A stretch of 64,000 bases of DNA, taken from the NCBI RefSeq assembly GCF_000013865.1, contig NC_007948.1, positions 2,356,001 to 2,420,000 on the forward strand, in the 5' to 3' direction. Source of the stretch: Polaromonas sp. JS666 (lineage in GTDB: Bacteria; Pseudomonadota; Gammaproteobacteria; Burkholderiales; Burkholderiaceae_C). The notes beneath the pieces are model-generated. The model saw nothing but the letters and a program-made list of their open reading frames with translations, searched no databases and was not told the DNA's origin. Made by a program: the position numbers and the translations under genes. This document shows, piece after piece, positions 17,710 through 26,712 of the stretch. The stretch's first letter is position 1. The number at the start of each line of letters is the position of its first letter.

Positions 17710-20700
17710 ATGCAACTCGCTGAAGTCTCCATACGCCGCCCGGTATTTGCCACCGTGCTGTCGCTGCTCATCGTGTTGGTTGGCGCTGTGAGTTTCAATC
17801 GCCTCACGGTGCGTGAATACCCCAAGATCGACGAGCCCGTGGTCACCGTGAGCGTGCGCTACGCCGGGGCCTCCGCCGAGGTGATCGAGTCGCAGGTGAC
17901 CAAGCCGCTGGAGGACTCCATCGCGGGCATTGATGCGGTGGATGTGATCACCTCCATCAGCCGGGCCGACCAGGCGCAGATCAGCGTGCGCTTCCGGCTC
18001 GAAAAAGACGCCGACTCAGCGGCCGCCGAGGTGCGCGACCGCACCTCGCGTGTGCGCAACCGCCTGCCGCAAGCGATTGACGAGCCCGTCATTGCAAAGG
18101 TCGAGGCTGACGCCTTCCCGGTCATTCAAATCGCTTTTTCCAGCGAGTCGATGACGCCGCTGCAGATCAACGACCTGGTCAACCGCATTGTCAAGCCACG
18201 CCTGCAGACCGTGACGGGTGTGGCCGATGTCCGCATTTTTGGGGAGCGCAAGTACGCCATGCGGGTCTGGCTGGACACCGACAGGCTGGCGGCCTACCGG
18301 CTGACCACCCAGGATGTCGAGGATGCGATCCGCCGCAGCAACCTGGAGTTGCCTGCCGGCCGGATCGAATCGCAGCAGCGCGAGTTCAGCGTGACCTCGC
18401 AAACCGACCTTGTGAAGCCTTCGCAATTTGGCGAGATCGTGATCAAGAACGTCAACGGGTTTTCCGTCAAGGTCCGCGATGTGGCCCGGGTGCAGGAGGG
18501 CCCGGCAGACGAGCGCACCGCCGTCCGGCTCAACGGCCGCTCGGTGGTGGCGGTGGGCGTGATTCGCCAGGCGACAGCCAATCCGCTCGACCTGTCCAAG
18601 GGTGTACGGGACGTCATTCCCAGGCTGCGGGCTGACCTGCCACCGGGCATGCTGATTGATATTGCCAATGACAATTCGGTCTTCATTGACCGTTCGGTCA
18701 GGAACGTCTACCGCACGATTGCCGAGGCGGTGGGACTGGTGGCCTTGGTGATTTTTGTGTTTTTGCGCACCTTGCGCGCCTCTCTCATTCCCATCGTCAC
18801 CATTCCTGTCAGTCTGATTGGCACTTTTGCCCTGATGGCCCTGGCCGGTTTCACCATCAACACCCTGACGCTGCTGGCCCTGGTGCTGGCGATCGGCCTT
18901 GTCGTGGATGATGCCATCGTGATGCTGGAAAACATTTTTCGCCACATTGAAGAGGGCATGGATCCCTTCTCGGCCGGGATCCGGGGTGCGCGCGAAATCG
19001 GTTTTGCGGTGGTCACCATGACCGCCACGCTGGTCGCTGTGTATGCGCCGCTGGCCTTCACACCGGGGCGCACCGGGCGCCTGTTTGTGGAGTTTGCACT
19101 GGCGCTGGCCGGTGCCGTGGTGGTGTCCGGTTTTGTGGCGCTGACGCTGACGCCCATGCTGTGTACCCAGCTGCTCAGGCACAACCCCAAGCCCAATCTG
19201 TTTGACCGCACGATGGAACGCGTGCTGACGGCCACCTCTGACCGCTATGGCGCTGTGCTGCGCTGGCTGGTCACCATGCGCTACCAACCCGCGGCCGCTG
19301 GCGGCATGGGGCAGCGGATCAAGGGCTGGGTATTTCAGGCGCGCTGGTTGGTGGTGGGGGTGATGCTGCTCAGCGGACTGGCGATCGCGTTGGTTTTCCC
19401 GTCCATGAAGCAGGAACTCTCGCCCATCGAAGACCGCGGCGTGATCCTGGCCAACGTCAATGCGCCCGACGGCGCCACCCTGGACTACACCAACCGGTAT
19501 GCCCAGGCGCTTGAGAAAATGGGGCAGTCCTTCAAGGAGTTTGACCGCATCTTCGCCAACGTGGGTAATCCGACGGTTGCGCAGGCCAGTGTGGTGTATC
19601 GGACGGTGGACTGGGACGACCGCAAGCGCACCACCATGGAGATGGCGCGTGAGTTGCAACCGAAATTCAACGCGCTGCCTGGCGTTACGGCCTTTCCGAT
19701 CACGCCGCCTTCTCTCGGCCAGGGCTTTCGCGAGCGGCCCCTCAATTTTGTGATCCAGACCTCGGACAGCTACCAGAACCTGAACACGGTCGTGCGCCAG
19801 ATGCTCGATGAGATTGCCAAAAATCCCGGCATCGTCTCTCCCGATGTGGACTTGCGCCTGAACAAGCCCGAACTGCGCATCGAGGTGGAGCGCGACAAGG
19901 CGGCTGATTTGGGCGTGAGCGTCGAAGTGGTGGCCAAGGCGATTGAAACCCTGCTGGGTGGACGCAATGTGACGCGCTACAAGCGTGATGCCGAGCAGTA
20001 CGATGTGATCGTGCAGACCCAGGCCAGCGGGCGCAGCACACCCGAAGACATTGACCGCATATACGTGCGCGGCCGCAACGACGTGGTGATACCGCTGTCG
20101 GCCTTGGTGAAAGTGCATGAAAGCGTGTCACCACGCGAGCTGAACCACTTCGGCCAGCGCCGGTCGGTGTCGATTACCGCCAGCCTGGCGGCCGACTACT
20201 CGCTGGGTGAGGCCCTGAAGTTCATGGACCAGACCGCAGCCAAGGTGCTGAAGACGGGCTACAGCACCGACTTGAACGGCACCTCCCGCGAGTTCAGGAA
20301 CTCCCAAGGCGCGCTGGCGATTGTTTTCGTGCTGGCGCTGGTGTTTATTTTCCTGGTGCTGTCTGCACAGTTCGAGAGCTTTATCGACCCGCTGGTGATC
20401 ATGCTGTCGGTCCCGCTGTCCATGATTGGCGCGTTGCTGGCCCTGAAATGGAGCGGCGGCTCGCTCAACGTGTATTCGCAGATCGGGCTGATCACGCTGG
20501 TGGGGCTGATCACCAAGCACGGCATCCTGATTGTCGAGTTCACCAACCAGCTGCGCGGGCAGGGCATGGAGATGGTTGATGCGCTCGTGAAGGCGTCGTC
20601 GCAGCGTTTGCGCCCGATCCTGATGACCACCGGCGCCATGGTGCTGGGTGCCGTGCCCCTGGCGCTGGCGGATGGCGCCGGCGCTGAAAGCCGCATCCAG

Positions 20701-20865
20701 ATCGGCTGGGTCATTGTGGGCGGCATGTCGTTGGGCACCTTGCTGACCATTTTTGTCGTGCCAACCATGTATTCGCTGTTTGCCCGCGCCAAAATCCCGG
20801 GTGCCAACAAGGCCGTGGTCAAGGATGCGGGAGCGCACCACAAGGGCGATCTGGTAGCAAAATAG
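17710..20865 (+). CDS. RND efflux inner membrane transporter (HAE1-type)
   Basis: The 1051-residue pump starts LAEVSIRRPVFATVLSLLI, the standard RND N terminus. Family landmarks are GADAVDVITS-type porter sequence near the start, VVDDAIVMLENIFRHIEEG in helix 4 with the proton-relay Asp pair, and GLITKHGILIVEFTNQLRGQ in the second half. Twelve membrane helices flank two large periplasmic loops. The closest described groups are MdtB/MexF/MexI-like drug or metabolite exporters. I chose ATG 17710 over a TTG at 17692 because family alignments start at this residue. No regulator gene adjoins it. Confidence 0.93.
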   Translation: MQLAEVSIRRPVFATVLSLLIVLVGAVSFNRLTVREYPKIDEPVVTVSVRYAGASAEVIESQVTKPLEDSIAGIDAVDVITSISRADQAQISVRFRLEKDADSAAAEVRDRTSRVRNRLPQAIDEPVIAKVEADAFPVIQIAFSSESMTPLQINDLVNRIVKPRLQTVTGVADVRIFGERKYAMRVWLDTDRLAAYRLTTQDVEDAIRRSNLELPAGRIESQQREFSVTSQTDLVKPSQFGEIVIKNVNGFSVKVRDVARVQEGPADERTAVRLNGRSVVAVGVIRQATANPLDLSKGVRDVIPRLRADLPPGMLIDIANDNSVFIDRSVRNVYRTIAEAVGLVALVIFVFLRTLRASLIPIVTIPVSLIGTFALMALAGFTINTLTLLALVLAIGLVVDDAIVMLENIFRHIEEGMDPFSAGIRGAREIGFAVVTMTATLVAVYAPLAFTPGRTGRLFVEFALALAGAVVVSGFVALTLTPMLCTQLLRHNPKPNLFDRTMERVLTATSDRYGAVLRWLVTMRYQPAAAGGMGQRIKGWVFQARWLVVGVMLLSGLAIALVFPSMKQELSPIEDRGVILANVNAPDGATLDYTNRYAQALEKMGQSFKEFDRIFANVGNPTVAQASVVYRTVDWDDRKRTTMEMARELQPKFNALPGVTAFPITPPSLGQGFRERPLNFVIQTSDSYQNLNTVVRQMLDEIAKNPGIVSPDVDLRLNKPELRIEVERDKAADLGVSVEVVAKAIETLLGGRNVTRYKRDAEQYDVIVQTQASGRSTPEDIDRIYVRGRNDVVIPLSALVKVHESVSPRELNHFGQRRSVSITASLAADYSLGEALKFMDQTAAKVLKTGYSTDLNGTSREFRNSQGALAIVFVLALVFIFLVLSAQFESFIDPLVIMLSVPLSMIGALLALKWSGGSLNVYSQIGLITLVGLITKHGILIVEFTNQLRGQGMEMVDALVKASSQRLRPILMTTGAMVLGAVPLALADGAGAESRIQIGWVIVGGMSLGTLLTIFVVPTMYSLFARAKIPGANKAVVKDAGAHHKGDLVAK

Positions 20866-20872
20866 GGCTGTC

Positions 20873-21142
20873 ATGCCCACCGTTGAGTTCGCCCCGGCCC
20901 TCACACGCCATGCTGCATGCCCACCCCAGCAGGTGGCTGCAGCCACCTTGGGTGCGGCCCTCAATGCTGCATTTCTTGCGGCACCTGCCTTGCGCAGCTA
21001 TGTACTTGACGAGCAGGGCGCGATACGCAAGCATGTAGCTGTTTTCATCAATGCGCACCAGATAGCCAGCCGGACGCAACTGGACGTTGCACTGCAGCCG
21101 CAGGACAAGGTGATGGTGATTCAGGCGCTTTCGGGAGGTTAG
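20873..21142 (+). CDS. MoaD/ThiS-like beta-grasp sulfur carrier
   Basis: The 89-residue protein ends in the diglycine required for thiocarboxylation (IQALSGG). The last segments fit a beta-grasp fold: VAVFINAHQI, LDVALQPQDKVMVIQAL. The N-terminal half has the helix LGAALNAAFLAAPALRSYVLDE. It lies 7 bases after the RND pump and 2 bases before a beta-propeller gene, so it is translationally linked to the latter. MoaD normally works with MoaE, which is not here. The Gly-Gly end suggests a carrier role, perhaps in a dedicated sulfur transfer, but this is inference. Confidence 0.82.
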   Translation: MPTVEFAPALTRHAACPPQQVAAATLGAALNAAFLAAPALRSYVLDEQGAIRKHVAVFINAHQIASRTQLDVALQPQDKVMVIQALSGG

Positions 21143-21144
21143 AC

Positions 21145-22278
21145 ATGGCAACCCCGACCCTGGCGGCGCAAGCCACCCCCGTGACTCCTGTGACGGCACA
21201 CAGCGTCTGGGTGGGCACGCGCAAAGGCCTGTTTGTGGTGCGTCGGTCTAGTGCGGGCTGGCAGATCGGCGAGCCGCACTTTCCCGGCGAGCCGGTCACC
21301 CAACTGCTCATAGACCCGTATGACGGGGCCTGGTATGCGGCGCAGCGTCTGGGGCACTTCGGTGTCAAGCTCTGGAAAAGTGTCGATGCCGGTGTTCAAT
21401 GGCAGGCCATCGCGGCGCCCGCGTTCCCGCCCAAACCCGACCATGGCTTCTGGAAGGACGACCCTACGCCGTGGAGCGTGGACATGGTGTGGGGCCTGGA
21501 AGCCGGGCCCGGCATTCTTTGGGCCGGCTGCCTGCCGGCGGGGCTGTTCAGCTCCACCGACGGCGGCACCAGCTGGCAACTGGCTGAAAACCTGTGGCTG
21601 CGGCCTGAGCGCAAGGACTGGTTTGGCGGGGGTTATGACCATGCCGGCATCCATTCGATATTGGTCGACCCGCGCGACCCCCAGCATCTGACGGTGGCCA
21701 TCTCCTGCGGCGGGGTGTGGCAAAGCAGTGACGGCGGCGCCAACTGGCGCAATACCTCAGAGGGTCTGGAGGCCGAATACATGCCGCCGGAGCGCCGCAC
21801 TGACCCCAACATCCAGGACCCGCACCGCGTCGTGCACTGCGCAGCCCAACCGGACGTGCTGTGGTGCCAGGACCACTGCGGTATCTGGCGTTCGACCAAT
21901 GGCGGGGAGTTCTGGGACGCGGTCGCCGCGCCGCAACCCAGCGGCTTTGGTTTTGCCGTGGCCGCGCATCCGCTTGATCCCGCGCGCGCCTGGTTCGTGC
22001 CTGCGCATTCGGATGCCCAGCGCATACCCGTTGGGGGACGGCTGGTGGTGAACGAAACCCGCGATGGTGGCGTCACGTTCACCAGCCATGGCGAAGGACT
22101 GCCGCAGCAGGGGGCTTTTCATCTGGTGTATCGCCACGCCCTGGTGGCCAGCGAGGACGGCCAAACGCTGGCGATGGGTTCTACAACGGGCGGCCTGTGG
22201 GTCAGCGAAGACGCCGGGGTCTCCTGGCAGTGCCTGTCACGGGACTTGCCGCCGATCGCCGTGCTGCGGCTGGTTTAG
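21145..22278 (+). CDS. BNR/sialidase-like beta-propeller protein
   Basis: The 377-residue protein shows repeated propeller blades with Asp-box-like turns: LFSSTDGGTSWQ, VWQSSDGGANWR, IWRSTNGGEFWD, LWVSEDAGVSWQ. The fold is that of BNR/YCF48/exo-sialidase-like proteins. No sialidase Arg triad can be pointed out, and there is no signal peptide, so it is probably cytoplasmic and not a glycosidase. The start nearly abuts the MoaD-like gene (stop 21142, ATG 21145), a pairing I believe recurs in related bacteria; the two may act together. Confidence 0.8.
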   Translation: MATPTLAAQATPVTPVTAHSVWVGTRKGLFVVRRSSAGWQIGEPHFPGEPVTQLLIDPYDGAWYAAQRLGHFGVKLWKSVDAGVQWQAIAAPAFPPKPDHGFWKDDPTPWSVDMVWGLEAGPGILWAGCLPAGLFSSTDGGTSWQLAENLWLRPERKDWFGGGYDHAGIHSILVDPRDPQHLTVAISCGGVWQSSDGGANWRNTSEGLEAEYMPPERRTDPNIQDPHRVVHCAAQPDVLWCQDHCGIWRSTNGGEFWDAVAAPQPSGFGFAVAAHPLDPARAWFVPAHSDAQRIPVGGRLVVNETRDGGVTFTSHGEGLPQQGAFHLVYRHALVASEDGQTLAMGSTTGGLWVSEDAGVSWQCLSRDLPPIAVLRLV

Positions 22279-22286
22279 TGGGCGGG

Positions 22287-23642
22287 TTAGAGGACGCCCT
22301 CGAACATCATCACATCAACCTCGTCACCCACCGCCACGCTGCCCTGACCGTGGTGCAACATGATCAGGCCGTTGGCCTCGGCCATGGAGCTGAGCACACC
22401 GGAGCCCTGGTTGCCGGTGGTCCTGACCTGCAGCGAGCCGTCGGGCGCTGTGGACACCCAGCCGCGCTGGTACTCGGTGCGCCCCGGTTTTTTGCGGATG
22501 GCTTCCGTGCTGCGCGCCCTGAGTAGCGGTGGTGCTGCCGCATTCGCGCCCATCATCTGCAGCAAGGCAGGGCGCACAAACGCCAGAAAAGTGACCATCA
22601 CCGCCACGGGGTTGCCTGGCAGGCCAAACAGGATCGCACCGTGAGGGTTGCCATGTTGTTGATCGCCATCTTGCCCGGTTGAGTCTGGGCTGAGTGCGGA
22701 TTTTGCCGGCAGGATGCGCCCGACCGCCATGGGACGGCCTGGTCGCATGGCAATGCGCCAGAAGGCGACGTCACCCAGTTTTTTCATCATGGCCTTGGTG
22801 AAGTCGGCCTCGCCCACACTGACGCCGCCCGAAGTGATGACGGCATCGGCCTGTGCCGCTGCGCGGGAAAATGTCGCTTCGAGCAGCGCCGGGTCGTCAC
22901 GCACCACACCCATGTCTATCACCTGGCACCCCAGGCGGCTCAGCATGCCGAAGACGGTGTAGCGGTTGCTGTCGTACACGGCGCCTTCACGGGGTGCTTC
23001 GCCCAGCGACAAAATCTCGTCGCCAGTGGAAAAGTAGGCGACCCGCAGCGGCCGCCAGGTTTTCAGGGTTTCAAGGCCCAAGGAGGCCGCCAGCCCAAGG
23101 CGGGCGGGGGTCAGCAGCTCGCCTTTGCGTAGCGCGGGTTTGCCCCGAATCAGGTCTTCGCCGCGCAGGCGGCGGTTGTCACCGGCGCTCAACAAGCCGG
23201 GCGGAATGCTGGCGCGGGCGTTTTCAGCGGATTCGCGGCCAGGCTGCAGCTTGGTGAACTCCTGGGGCACCACGGTGTCCAGCCCCGGCGGCATGATGGC
23301 ACCGGTCATGATCTTGACGCACTGGCCTGGCAGAACGCTGCCTTGCCAGGCCTTGCCCGCCAGCGCCGTGCCCACCACCTCGAGTTCAAGCGCGGCATTG
23401 GCTGCCAATTGGCGGCCGTCAAACGCGTAGCCGTCCATGGCCGAGTTGTCATGAGGCGGCACGTCAAACGGCGAAATCACATCGTCCGCCAGCACCCGGC
23501 CGAAGGCTTCGAACAAAGGCAACTCGACAACATCCTGAACGGGCACGGCCAGACGGGACAAAAATGCCAGCACATCGGCGGCCGACATGGCCTGCGGGTC
23601 ATAGCCCTGCAGTTCGGTGGCAATCTGCTCCAGTGTTTTCAC
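22287..23642 (-). CDS. moeA: molybdopterin molybdenumtransferase
   Basis: MoeA inserts molybdate into adenylated molybdopterin. The 451-residue product contains [48 protein letters not shown] and [16 protein letters not shown], then [19 protein letters not shown] and a C-terminal [12 protein letters not shown] domain. It contains an insertion-like stretch near [19 protein letters not shown] before the GLPGNP motif, longer than in many MoeA proteins. It overlaps mobA by 4 bases and so is translated with it. The order moaA-mobA-moeA on the minus strand makes a small cofactor operon. Confidence 0.95.
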   Translation of the reverse strand: MKTLEQIATELQGYDPQAMSAADVLAFLSRLAVPVQDVVELPLFEAFGRVLADDVISPFDVPPHDNSAMDGYAFDGRQLAANAALELEVVGTALAGKAWQGSVLPGQCVKIMTGAIMPPGLDTVVPQEFTKLQPGRESAENARASIPPGLLSAGDNRRLRGEDLIRGKPALRKGELLTPARLGLAASLGLETLKTWRPLRVAYFSTGDEILSLGEAPREGAVYDSNRYTVFGMLSRLGCQVIDMGVVRDDPALLEATFSRAAAQADAVITSGGVSVGEADFTKAMMKKLGDVAFWRIAMRPGRPMAVGRILPAKSALSPDSTGQDGDQQHGNPHGAILFGLPGNPVAVMVTFLAFVRPALLQMMGANAAAPPLLRARSTEAIRKKPGRTEYQRGWVSTAPDGSLQVRTTGNQGSGVLSSMAEANGLIMLHHGQGSVAVGDEVDVMMFEGVL

Positions 23643-24334
23643 GGCAGGCGGGATTCCAGCTGGTGCAGCTCAGCCAGCGTGTTGGCATTGAAAAAGCCGC
23701 GCGCGTCGTCCGTGGGCCGGTCAAACGGCACAAGGACTGTCTTGTGCTGCGCGGTCCAGGCATCGATTTTTCGGCCACCATCTTTGGTGAATTGCACCAG
23801 GCTTTCGAGCATGCCGGTGCGCATCAGGCAAAACACCGGCTGCGGCCTCAGCTGCCCATCTTCTTCGGGCGCGCAAGCGACTGCAAAGTCGGCACCTTCC
23901 CGTACAAACGCTTCAGCCATGCGCGCCACCAGATCTTCCGGAAACAGCGGGGTGTCGCAGGGCACGGTGAGCATGTAGGGTGTCTCGCAGCGCTCCAGGC
24001 CGGTCAGGAAACCGGCCAGTGGCCCGGCGTAGTCGCCCAGGCCGGTGCTGTCGGGCCACACTGGAACACCAAACGACTCGTAAGCCGCCAGGTTGCGATT
24101 GGCGTTGATCATGATGTCGCCAACCTGTGGACTCAGCCGCAGCAGGGTGTGCAGCGCCAGCGGAACGCCGTTGAAGTTTTGCAGGCCCTTGTCAACGCCC
24201 CCCATGCGCGAGCCGCGCCCGCCTGCGAGGATCACGCCGGTAATGGCTTCCACATGGAGTGGGGCGGTGATGTCAGGGTTTGCCAAATCTGGCTCCGGTA
24301 GAAGGTGATGAAGAACGAGCGCAGTCACACTCAA
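23639..24334 (-). CDS. mobA: molybdenum cofactor guanylyltransferase
   Basis: MobA adds GMP to molybdenum cofactor, giving the bis-MGD form used by enzymes such as nitrate and formate dehydrogenases. The nucleotide-binding signature [17 protein letters not shown] is present, followed by [20 protein letters not shown] and [14 protein letters not shown], which holds the metal-binding Asp. The 231-residue length assumes the start at 24334. About 25 residues precede the usual beginning, so a later GTG near 24260 could be the real start. It overlaps moeA by 4 bases. Confidence 0.92.
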   Translation of the reverse strand: MSVTALVLHHLLPEPDLANPDITAPLHVEAITGVILAGGRGSRMGGVDKGLQNFNGVPLALHTLLRLSPQVGDIMINANRNLAAYESFGVPVWPDSTGLGDYAGPLAGFLTGLERCETPYMLTVPCDTPLFPEDLVARMAEAFVREGADFAVACAPEEDGQLRPQPVFCLMRTGMLESLVQFTKDGGRKIDAWTAQHKTVLVPFDRPTDDARGFFNANTLAELHQLESRLP

Positions 24335-24438
24335 GCCAATAATTTTCCGCGGGGACTCCCAGGAAAAGCAGTCCCACAGCAGGGTAGTGCATTATCCGCC
24401 GTGGAAAGCATGGCGGTCATATTTCCGCGGTCCTGGGT

Positions 24439-25566
24439 TCAGCCCCCGATGTAGCTCATTTCAACCCGCTTGAGCGTGCCATCGGGCGGGCTGGCGTCTG
24501 CCGGCAGGGCCGCGCGCAACTCCGAATAACGGTCGGTGCGGGCCTGCCAGATGTGGCTGACTGCCGCGGCGATCTGGTCGTCGGCAAAACCACCGCGCAG
24601 CAGGGCGCGCAGGTCATGCCCCTGACTGGCAAACAGGCACAGAAACAGTTTGCCTTCGGTCGACAGCCGTGCCCGGTTGCAGTCGCTGCAAAAGGCCTGG
24701 GTAACACTGCTGATCACGCCGATCTCGCCCGCGCCGTCGGCATAGCGCCAGCGCTCTGCCGTTTCGCCGGTGTAGTTCGGGTCGATGGCGACCAGCGGGA
24801 ATTCGGCGTTGAGACGTTCAATCACCTGTGCCGACGGCAGCACCTCGTCCATGCGCCAGCCGTTGGTGGCGCCCACGTCCATGTATTCAATAAAGCGCAG
24901 CACTGCGCCGGTGTTCCGGAAGTGCCGCGCCATGGGGAGTATCTCGGCATCGTTGGTGCCGCGCTTGACCACCATGTTGATCTTCAGGGGGGCCAGGCCC
25001 ACGTTCTGGGCCACTTCAATCCCCTTGAGCACATCGGCCACAGGAAAGTCCACATCGTTCATGCGGCGGAACGTGGCATCGTCCAGCCCGTCCAGGCTCA
25101 CAGTGACGCGCTGCAGGCCGGCATCCTTGAGCGCCTGCGCTTTTTTGGCGAGCAGCGATGCATTGGTGGTCAGCGTGATGTCCAGCGGCCTGCCATCCGG
25201 TGTTTGCAGTTTTGCCAGCATCTCGATCAGCACCTCGAGGTGCTTGCGCAATAGCGGCTCGCCACCGGTCAACCGGATTTTCTCCACCCCATGTGCCACA
25301 AAAATTTTGGCCAGCCGGGTGATTTCCTCAAAGCTCAGCAGGGAGCTCTGCGGCAAAAAAGCGTAGTCCTTGTCAAAGACCTCGCGCGGCATGCAGTAGC
25401 TGCAGCGGAAGTTGCAGCGATCCGTCACGCTGATGCGCAAATCGCGCAGCGGCCGGCCCAGGGTGTCGCTCAACAGGCCCGACGGGGCCTGCAGACGGGC
25501 AGGGATATGCGGCACGCGGCTTGCGTAGCGGATATCTGCCAGCGGAATGATTTTGTCTGTCGTCAT
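24439..25566 (-). CDS. moaA: GTP 3',8-cyclase
   Basis: MoaA is the radical-SAM enzyme for the first step of molybdopterin synthesis. The N-terminal cluster motif is [10 protein letters not shown] and the C-terminal cluster is [20 protein letters not shown], both [4Fe-4S] sites. [15 protein letters not shown] and [14 protein letters not shown] follow the first. The protein ends in YIGG, the diglycine tail needed for catalysis. I place the start at ATG 25566 (375 residues). An in-frame TTG upstream would add 17 unrelated residues. Confidence 0.95.
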   Translation of the reverse strand: MTTDKIIPLADIRYASRVPHIPARLQAPSGLLSDTLGRPLRDLRISVTDRCNFRCSYCMPREVFDKDYAFLPQSSLLSFEEITRLAKIFVAHGVEKIRLTGGEPLLRKHLEVLIEMLAKLQTPDGRPLDITLTTNASLLAKKAQALKDAGLQRVTVSLDGLDDATFRRMNDVDFPVADVLKGIEVAQNVGLAPLKINMVVKRGTNDAEILPMARHFRNTGAVLRFIEYMDVGATNGWRMDEVLPSAQVIERLNAEFPLVAIDPNYTGETAERWRYADGAGEIGVISSVTQAFCSDCNRARLSTEGKLFLCLFASQGHDLRALLRGGFADDQIAAAVSHIWQARTDRYSELRAALPADASPPDGTLKRVEMSYIGG

Positions 25567-25743
25567 CGTGGTGGGCCCAAAGGGAGAATTTACTCCATTG
25601 GCCCGCCCAAGCGGCAAAGTTCCGCCCTTATCCCCAGGCGCTGAGCGTTATTGACCCTGACTTTGCGAGGAGGACGGCAATTTTCCGTCGGGCCGTCCCA
25701 CCCTTGCATGGGGCTCTCTCCTCCCAGCAGGGGCTGCAGGCGA

Positions 25744-25893
25744 CACGCAGTGGGGAGCGTGGGGCCAAGACCACACCAGCAGGGGCCGCGGAACCGGCTT
25801 AGCCGGGCCGCAGGCGCAGCGCCCCCTCGGGGGGCAGCGAACCACACGCAGTGGGGAGCGTGGGGGCTTTATACGAGCGTGGGGGCTCTATAC
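25744..25893 (+). repeat. GC-rich repeat cluster between moaA and SDR gene
   Basis: A 21-nt sequence beginning CACGCAGTGGGGAGCG occurs identically at 25744-25764 and 25845-25865. The second copy is preceded by a hairpin, GCGCCCCCTCGGGGGGC (about 25820-25836). A 19-nt unit, GAGCGTGGGGGCTYTATAC, is then tandemly repeated at 25856-25874 and 25875-25893. Its second copy covers the stop codon of the SDR gene. A related sequence lies inverted at 50222-50262. The hairpin may end the moaA-upstream or SDR transcripts. Confidence 0.75.
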
Positions 25894-26649
25894 ACAGCGC
25901 GCGCCATCCACCTCGATGCAGACGCCACTGATGAAATCGGCCTCGTCGCTGGCCAGGTAAAGGGCCGCATTGGCCACATCCAGCGCCGTGGAAAAACGGC
26001 CCAGCGGGATGCTGGCGCGAAACCGCTCGCGGCGTTCTTCATCCAGTGGCCCCCCGGCAAATTCGGCCGACAGGCCGGTATCGGGGTTGAACACCGGGTT
26101 GATGCAATTCACCCGGATGTTGTCGGGCCCGAGTTCCGCCGCCAGGGATTTCGAGGTGGTGATGACCGCGCCTTTGGAGCCGTTGTACCAGGTCAGGCCC
26201 GGACGCGGGCGCACACCTGCCGTGGAGGCGATATTGATGAAGCTGCCGCCACCCTGGCGGCGAAACACCGGCGTTGCATGAATGGTGGCCAGGTAAATGC
26301 TTTTGACATTGATGGCGTAGCACTTGTCGAAGTCATCTTCACTCACGTCAAGCGCGGGCTGGTTGCGGTGCGTCCAGCCTGCGTTGTTGACCATCACGTC
26401 GAGCTTGCCGTAACGCTGCATGGCCGCATCGACCAGCGCCTTGACTTCTGCGGATTTCGTGACATCGGCGGCAAAAAATGAAGCGGTGCCACCGGCCTTG
26501 GTGATGGCTGCCACGACTTTTTCACCCATGGCCACGTTGATGTCATTGACGATGACCTTGGCGCCCTCGGCGGCCAGCCGTCTGGCAATGCCTTCGCCGA
26601 TACCGCCGCCAGAGCCGGTGACGATGATGGATTTGTCTTTCACCCTCAT
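25888..26649 (-). CDS. SDR family oxidoreductase
   Basis: The 253-residue protein is a classical short-chain dehydrogenase: cofactor motif TGSGGGIGEGIA (about residues 11-22), NNAGWTH, catalytic Ser in IASTAG, and Tyr/Lys in WYNGSKGAV. The NDINVA sequence after strand 2 suggests NAD(H) rather than NADP(H) preference. The last residues RCV are encoded in a tandem repeat. It is followed upstream by an aldehyde dehydrogenase, so it may oxidise an alcohol or sugar intermediate to an aldehyde or ketone in the same path. Confidence 0.9.
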   Translation of the reverse strand: MRVKDKSIIVTGSGGGIGEGIARRLAAEGAKVIVNDINVAMGEKVVAAITKAGGTASFFAADVTKSAEVKALVDAAMQRYGKLDVMVNNAGWTHRNQPALDVSEDDFDKCYAINVKSIYLATIHATPVFRRQGGGSFINIASTAGVRPRPGLTWYNGSKGAVITTSKSLAAELGPDNIRVNCINPVFNPDTGLSAEFAGGPLDEERRERFRASIPLGRFSTALDVANAALYLASDEADFISGVCIEVDGARCV

Positions 26650-26712
26650 TGGGTTGTCTCCAGGTTTTTATTGATACGTAAGCTTAGTACATCTGGCGGG
26701 CCGGGGAGCCTG

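Noticed and set aside
18016..20118. 700-codon open frame on the strand opposite the RND pump
   Set aside because: It is a mirror of a GC-rich gene; the product is rich in His and Arg, has no known family and lacks a start site.
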